NCBI GenBank assembly: GCA_014728175.1
Contig: WJMA01000010.1
Location: 1 to 64,000, forward strand
DNA length: 64,000 bases
Direction: 5' to 3'
Origin: Candidatus Fermentibacterota bacterium
GTDB taxonomy: Bacteria > Fermentibacterota > Fermentibacteria > Fermentibacterales > JCC-6
Both the position numbers and the translations under genes were made by a program. Positions 59,129 through 64,000 of this stretch are shown in pieces (position 1 is the stretch's first letter; each line of letters starts with the position of its first letter). The notes under the pieces were generated by a model that was not told where the DNA came from, did no database searches, and saw nothing but the letters and a program-made list of their open reading frames with translations.

Positions 59129-60627
59129 AGGAAGGGAGAGTCGGAATAACCCAGCCTGATCTCCTCGAAAAACGGACTGACTCGCCTGTTATCGGTCCCC
59201 AGCAGAATCCTGTACTGCAGGTATGCGCATCCGGGAAAGAACAACCGATCGATCTCTGCGGGTGAAGAGGAAAGGGTGTGCCATTCGCCCATGCGCAGCC
59301 GGTCCGGAGAGATTCTCACCTGCACCTCCACCGATGTTCCCGGGGGTTTCCGGGCAGTCCATTCCACCATCCCCATAGCCGGGTCTCCACCCAGGTAAAG
59401 TATCTCCGAGTCCAGCCTTCCCGAGTACGCGTGGTCGAAGAGGTTCCACCAGCAAAGCGAGCCGTCGGCCATGGATGCCGTAGCCAGCTCGAGTCGGTCG
59501 TCGGAGTCCATGTTCGCGGCGCATACCCAGGAGCACCCCTGCTGCATGCCGACCCGGTGGAGGGCGAAGCTCCTGGTACCGAGATTCTCCCACCAGGACA
59601 CCTCGTTGCCCACCCTGGAGGAGGCGAAGATATCCGGGTCCCCGTCGCCGTCCAGATCGGCCGCCCCCACGTGCTCGGGGGCTACGATTCCTTTTGCCAC
59701 CTCCGTTCGCAACCATTCGCCGCCGGTCCTGGAGAAACGGTATAGACGGTCTTCCCAGGAGGAGCAGGCCAGTACGTCGATAATCCCATCCCCGTTCAAG
59801 TCGGATTGGGTAAGGCAGGAAGGGCCGGGACACTCTCCCAGCAACTCCTTCCGCCAGCCGGAGCCTTCAGGACGCAGCAGCAGGATCCGGTGGGTGTCGA
59901 AGTCGCTTACCAGTATCTCCATGGAGCCGTTGCCCTCCAGATCGACCGCTCGCACGCACCAGGGCGCGGTTAGATCGACCTCGATCCGGTGCTCGGCCCA
60001 TTCGTCTTCGGCGGCGCCGGGGTTGTCCATCCAGACCAGGGCTCCCTCCGAGGGGAAGGCGGCAACCAAGTCCGGGTCACCGTCGGCATCGATGTCCCCG
60101 GCGTCCACCCATCCGCAGCCCCCTCCCGAGTCGTACACCGCATGGACCGGCCAGGGATCCGACCCCGTGTTCTCCAGCCAGTAGATCCCCAGGGACTCGG
60201 AGGCCCGGGAGCAGGCGGCCATATCCAGGTCTCCGTCGGAGTCCATGTCCACCTCGACCACCATGTCTGGCCCGAACGCATCGAAGGTACGAAGGGAGTG
60301 GATCACGAAGCTACGCCCGGCTCCCAGGTTCTCGAACCAGGTGATGTTCCCCCTGAGCTCCAGGGCGGTGATATCCACGTCTCCGTCGGAATCCACGTCG
60401 AAGGCCAGCAGCTGCGATGCTCCCTCCCCCCGGGCCTGTATGCCTATGCATTCCGGGGAGTAACCCAGAGTGAGTTCCGAGTCGTCCGTCCACCAGTTGA
60501 CGTGGTTGGAGGACCGGAAGGAGGACGACCAGGCCCTTACCGGAAACCCGGCGGAGGGACCGCCCGACCAGGAGCCCTGCGAGGCCTCGTGCGCCGCAGC
60601 CTGGGAGGCGAGCGAAAGTAGTATCAT
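59125..60627 (-). CDS. Secreted FG-GAP/VCBS repeat protein
   Basis: Repeated DxDxDGD(x)DI motifs (DVDSDGDVDITAL, DMDSDGDLDMAAC, DIDADGDPDLVAA, DLDGDGDPDIFAS). Confidence 0.85.
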   Translation of the reverse strand: MILLSLASQAAAHEASQGSWSGGPSAGFPVRAWSSSFRSSNHVNWWTDDSELTLGYSPECIGIQARGEGASQLLAFDVDSDGDVDITALELRGNITWFENLGAGRSFVIHSLRTFDAFGPDMVVEVDMDSDGDLDMAACSRASESLGIYWLENTGSDPWPVHAVYDSGGGCGWVDAGDIDADGDPDLVAAFPSEGALVWMDNPGAAEDEWAEHRIEVDLTAPWCVRAVDLEGNGSMEILVSDFDTHRILLLRPEGSGWRKELLGECPGPSCLTQSDLNGDGIIDVLACSSWEDRLYRFSRTGGEWLRTEVAKGIVAPEHVGAADLDGDGDPDIFASSRVGNEVSWWENLGTRSFALHRVGMQQGCSWVCAANMDSDDRLELATASMADGSLCWWNLFDHAYSGRLDSEILYLGGDPAMGMVEWTARKPPGTSVEVQVRISPDRLRMGEWHTLSSSPAEIDRLFFPGCAYLQYRILLGTDNRRVSPFFEEIRLGYSDSPFL

Positions 60628-60644
60628 CGCCGCCCGGAAGACCT

Positions 60645-61196
60645 TCACCGGCTTCGGCCTCCGAAGTCGGTCTCTAGAGCCTCGAAGGATTCGCGGTCCA
60701 GAAGGAACTCGTAATCGAGAAAGCCCTCCGGACCAACCTCTCCCTCCTCCGGGAAGTAGTCGGGTCCGGGCGGGGGGAACCATACCATTTCCCCATCGGT
60801 GGTCCCACCCCTCAGCAGCTTTACGAAAACCTCGCCCGGATCGCCCTCCGAGCCGTCGCGTACCCCCACCCGAAAAGTCGTGTACTCCGCGCTGTCGGTG
60901 GGGAGGGAGAACGTGCCGTCAACCAGGTAGCCGCCCAACGGAGCCACGATCCAGGTAACCCTGCATACGGTGACCTCCGACGCTCCCATTCCCATAAGGG
61001 AACTCGCGGCCGCCTCGGAGGCCATCTGTGGCGTCAGGAGATCCGGAGACTCCAGACTGTCCGGGTAGTTCGCGGGCTCCAGCTCCACCCGCGGATGCAT
61101 CCTCCAGTCGGCGGGGGTCTGGGTCCGCTCTCCGCAGGCCGATAGCTCGGACAGAACAATTGCGATAATGGCCAGGGTAATCGTTTTCGTCAGCAT
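60645..61196 (-). CDS. Hypothetical lipoprotein
   Basis: MLTKTITLAIIAIVLSELSACGE lipobox; no recognised domain. Confidence 0.6.
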   Translation of the reverse strand: MLTKTITLAIIAIVLSELSACGERTQTPADWRMHPRVELEPANYPDSLESPDLLTPQMASEAAASSLMGMGASEVTVCRVTWIVAPLGGYLVDGTFSLPTDSAEYTTFRVGVRDGSEGDPGEVFVKLLRGGTTDGEMVWFPPPGPDYFPEEGEVGPEGFLDYEFLLDRESFEALETDFGGRSR

Positions 61197-61288
61197 ATGG
61201 CAACCTCTCTCCAATTCATTCCCGTCCGACGGTGGGGGAACGACCATCGAAGTTCGGGGCGCCGCTAAGGCTTTCCAAGCTTCGGCAC

Positions 61289-61304
61289 CTTTGTATAGTC
61301 AAAG
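61289..61304 (+). promoter_or_regulatory. Putative -10 box inside an inverted repeat
   Basis: CTTTG-TATAGT-CAAAG: perfect 5-bp arms centred on a -10-like hexamer, 26 nt upstream of ATG 61330. Confidence 0.35.
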
Positions 61305-61329
61305 ATATGCGAGAAATGGGGGAGGGAAA

Positions 61330-63114
61330 ATGAGCAGGCTTTTGACGTACGTGCTCGGTTGTCTTTTAATCGCGGCCGGAACGGGCCGGTCGGTGTCGTT
61401 GGTATCCAAATCCAACGGCCTGGAGGTGCCCCAGAAGGAGGGTGGCAACACCGAGGTCGAGGTTGCTGACATAGACGCGGACGGCCATCTGGATCTGATC
61501 TCCGTGGGCGACCACGGTTCTCCTTACGTCAACTCCGATCAGCACGGCATAATGGTCTGGTTTGGCGACGGCGTCAGCAGTTGGTCGGTGGTGCAGACCG
61601 GCGAGTTCGGATACGGCGGCTGCGCCGTGGGCGATCTGAACCTCGATGGCTACATGGACGTCGCCTGGGGGGTACATCACGGGTGGGGCACCGGTGGTTT
61701 CGGCGACACCCTGATGGGTGCGGCCCTGGGTGACGGCTCGGCAAGCTCTTGGGACCCCTGGGACGACGGCCTTTGCAGCACCGGCGAGACCTGGGGGATG
61801 TTCGCGACCGATTTGGCCGATTTCGACCTCGACGGCGACCTGGACATAGTTTGCGAGTCGTTCGGCTCCGGCAACGGTGTAAGGCTGTACGAGAACAACA
61901 TGGACGGGACCTGGAGCTACGCCTGGATGGTGGACGGGGGCAACGCCGGGTCCACCATAGAGTCGGGTGACTTCGATGCTGACGGCTGCATGGACTTCGT
62001 CTGTACCCGATGGGGCACGCAAATCTACTTCGGCGACGGGGAGATGGGCTTCACCCTCAACCAGGCCGGAATTCCCGACCAGGACATGGTGGCCGTGGAT
62101 TGCGGCGACTACAACGGCGACGGCCGCGACGACGTTGTCTGCTCGTTTGGCTCCGACTCCGGCGTGCACTGCTACTACTACGACGATGGTTCCGGACAAT
62201 GGATCGATGGATCCACCGGGCTGCCCTCGGGGGGTGCCTATTACGATCTGGTCCAGTTCGGTTACATCGATGGCGATTCCAACCTGGACCTGGTTATATA
62301 CGACGACCCCACCGGAGAGGTCTATCTGGGAGACGGCAGCGGCAACTGGACCGCTGACGCCACCTGGACCATGCCGTCCTCCGGTGACGCCTCGGCCCTG
62401 AGGATCGACGGTGACGTAGACCACGACGGCCGCGAGGACATCGTGATCGAAGGCGAGGAGTCCGGAGGCATGTTCGACAGGAACCAGCTGCGGGTCTACT
62501 CGCCCTACAGCATGCCGGGGCAGTTGTCGACGGACGTTATATCTCCCGACGGAGGGGAGACACTGGTTGAATGGTCCGTGCGGGAGATCCGCTGGCTCAC
62601 GGCGGTTCCCCCGTTGCAGGGGCAGGCGGAGATCGACCTCTACCTGTCCATGGACGGCTCCGGAGGTCCCTGGACCGAGATAGCCGGCAACCTGCCGGAC
62701 AAAGGCAGCTACCAGTGGACGGTCCACGGCGACGGTTACTCCAGCACCTGCAGGATAAAAGTAGTAGCCACCAGCAGTTACGGATCCACGGAAGCCATCT
62801 CTGACGCCGACTTTACCATAACGGGCAACACAGGGGTGTCTCCGGAGCACGGGGCTCGAACGGAGGAACTGGCGATATCCGTAGTGCCCAACCCATGTAA
62901 GGGAACGCCGGTGATCAGGTTGGAAAGCCCATCCGGGGAACCGGTCGTGGTGAAAGTGTTCGACCTCACCGGACGGGAGGTCGGGTCCGTCGGGCTGAAT
63001 GGCGGCTCCTACGGGCCGATCCCCCTGGAAGGATTCGAGCTGAGCCCCGGAATTTACCTGGTCAGAGCCAGCACAGCCGATCGTACCACCACAACCAGGC
63101 TGGTACAGCTCTAA
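61330..63114 (+). CDS. Secreted FG-GAP/VCBS repeat protein with C-terminal T9SS-type-A/FlgD-like sorting domain
   Basis: Signal MSRLLTYVLGCLLIAAGTG; DIDADGHLDLISVGD, DFDLDGDLDIVCE; C-term SVVPNPCKGTPVIRLESPSGEPVVVKVFDLTGREVGSVGLNGG...LSPGIYLVRASTADRTTTTRLVQL. Confidence 0.87.
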   Translation: MSRLLTYVLGCLLIAAGTGRSVSLVSKSNGLEVPQKEGGNTEVEVADIDADGHLDLISVGDHGSPYVNSDQHGIMVWFGDGVSSWSVVQTGEFGYGGCAVGDLNLDGYMDVAWGVHHGWGTGGFGDTLMGAALGDGSASSWDPWDDGLCSTGETWGMFATDLADFDLDGDLDIVCESFGSGNGVRLYENNMDGTWSYAWMVDGGNAGSTIESGDFDADGCMDFVCTRWGTQIYFGDGEMGFTLNQAGIPDQDMVAVDCGDYNGDGRDDVVCSFGSDSGVHCYYYDDGSGQWIDGSTGLPSGGAYYDLVQFGYIDGDSNLDLVIYDDPTGEVYLGDGSGNWTADATWTMPSSGDASALRIDGDVDHDGREDIVIEGEESGGMFDRNQLRVYSPYSMPGQLSTDVISPDGGETLVEWSVREIRWLTAVPPLQGQAEIDLYLSMDGSGGPWTEIAGNLPDKGSYQWTVHGDGYSSTCRIKVVATSSYGSTEAISDADFTITGNTGVSPEHGARTEELAISVVPNPCKGTPVIRLESPSGEPVVVKVFDLTGREVGSVGLNGGSYGPIPLEGFELSPGIYLVRASTADRTTTTRLVQL

Positions 63115-63118
63115 CCCG

Positions 63119-63136
63119 TCTCCGCCGAGGCGGAGA
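63119..63136 (+). terminator. Hairpin after the FG-GAP gene (terminator/attenuator candidate)
   Basis: TCTCCGCC-GA-GGCGGAGA, 8-bp perfect arms starting 5 nt after the stop codon; no T-tract. Confidence 0.4.
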
Positions 63137-63161
63137 GGATATGGAGGAGTAGGAGGATCCA

Positions 63162-64000
63162 ATGGTAGCGTTGATGCTCGCCGTTCTTTGCGCACAGCCG
63201 CATCCAAGGCTGGACCGCTCCGCCCTGGCCAGGCCGATACCTCCCACCTACGTCCTCTCCGGGGAGGAGCATCCTCCGAACCCATGCGATGTGATCCACT
63301 ACGACATTGACCTGGAGGTTCTGCGGGACATCGAGGAGATCGATGCGGTGACCGGCATTCTGATGACCTCGGCCGGAGGAACGGTGTCCGAGATCAGGCT
63401 GGATCTGAAGCAGGTGGTGCCCGATTCGGTCTGGGACGCGTCCGGGCCCCTGGACTTCCATACCCAGGGCGACTCGCTGTTCCTCACTCTTTCCTCCCCC
63501 ATCGGACCAGGCGACACCACCGAGGTGTTCGTCCATTACTCGGGAACTCCTTTCCACGAGGGATGGGGCGGCTTCTGGTTCAACGCCATGATCACCTACC
63601 ACATAGGGGTTGGCATTTACACAGAGGGCCAGTGCATGGGCAAATGCATGTTCCCCTGCTGGGACCATCAGAACGACAAGGCAACCATAGATTTCCACAT
63701 AACCTGCCCGGATACCCTCTACGCGGTGGCCAACGGTGACTCCACCGGCGTGGAGTACTCCGGTGGCAAGGCGACCTACAGCTGGGAGTTCGACCAGCCG
63801 ATTCCCACCTACCTGGCCATGCTGGCGGTGGGAGACTACACCGTTCTGCACGACTCCACCGACCAGAGGATCTACTACTACGTGTACTCCTGGGACGTGG
63901 AGGACGCCCTGGGCAGCTACGTCAACGTGGATCACATGCTTGCCAACCTGGAGTCGCTGTTCGGCACCTACCCGTGGGACTGCAAGTTCAGCCTGGTGCA
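63162..64000 (+). CDS. M1-family aminopeptidase-like protein, N-terminal part (continues past window; not in the ORF track)
   Basis: Open frame from ATG 63162: MVALMLAVLCAQPHPRLDRSALARPIPPTYVLSGEEHPPNPCDVIHYDIDLEVL...FVHYSGTPFHEGWGGFWFNAMITYHIGVGIYTEGQCMGKCMFPCWDHQNDKATIDFHITCPDTLYAVANG; M1 N-domain pattern. HExxH lies beyond the window. Confidence 0.75.
   Translation, partial: MVALMLAVLCAQPHPRLDRSALARPIPPTYVLSGEEHPPNPCDVIHYDIDLEVLRDIEEIDAVTGILMTSAGGTVSEIRLDLKQVVPDSVWDASGPLDFHTQGDSLFLTLSSPIGPGDTTEVFVHYSGTPFHEGWGGFWFNAMITYHIGVGIYTEGQCMGKCMFPCWDHQNDKATIDFHITCPDTLYAVANGDSTGVEYSGGKATYSWEFDQPIPTYLAMLAVGDYTVLHDSTDQRIYYYVYSWDVEDALGSYVNVDHMLANLESLFGTYPWDCKFSLV

Overview
The window is a gene-dense, high-GC, chromosomal-type segment from a diderm bacterium. 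Supporting markers are LpxH, a TamA/BamA-like barrel plus TamB, a TolC-family protein, a Wzi-like barrel, and secreted FG-GAP proteins with FlgD/T9SS-like C-terminal domains. The style suggests an uncultured candidate-phylum lineage, but I cannot verify taxonomy. I support about 56 CDS, mostly housekeeping. I found no rRNA, tRNA, CRISPR array, IS element or prophage. The most interesting items are: (1) a deletion scar after tolC, where the 5' end of a MacA/HlyD-like gene is joined out of frame to the 3' end of a MacB/FtsX permease; (2) a large (~134 nt) imperfect palindrome with 31-nt arms between fabD and a cyclase-AAA-TPR protein; (3) a membrane pseudokinase overlapping guaB, with both HRD and DFG motifs lost; (4) a guanylate kinase-CoaB fusion ORF; (5) a ThiD-Nudix fusion ORF; (6) a 6-bp GAAA-loop hairpin that covers the SD and TTG start of a PTS EIIA-like gene; (7) an ECF sigma/RsrA-like anti-sigma operon carrying a cysteine-less thioredoxin-fold lipoprotein and lpxH; (8) a stand-alone DnaJ-type zinc-finger protein. 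No complete new system is proven. These are leads.
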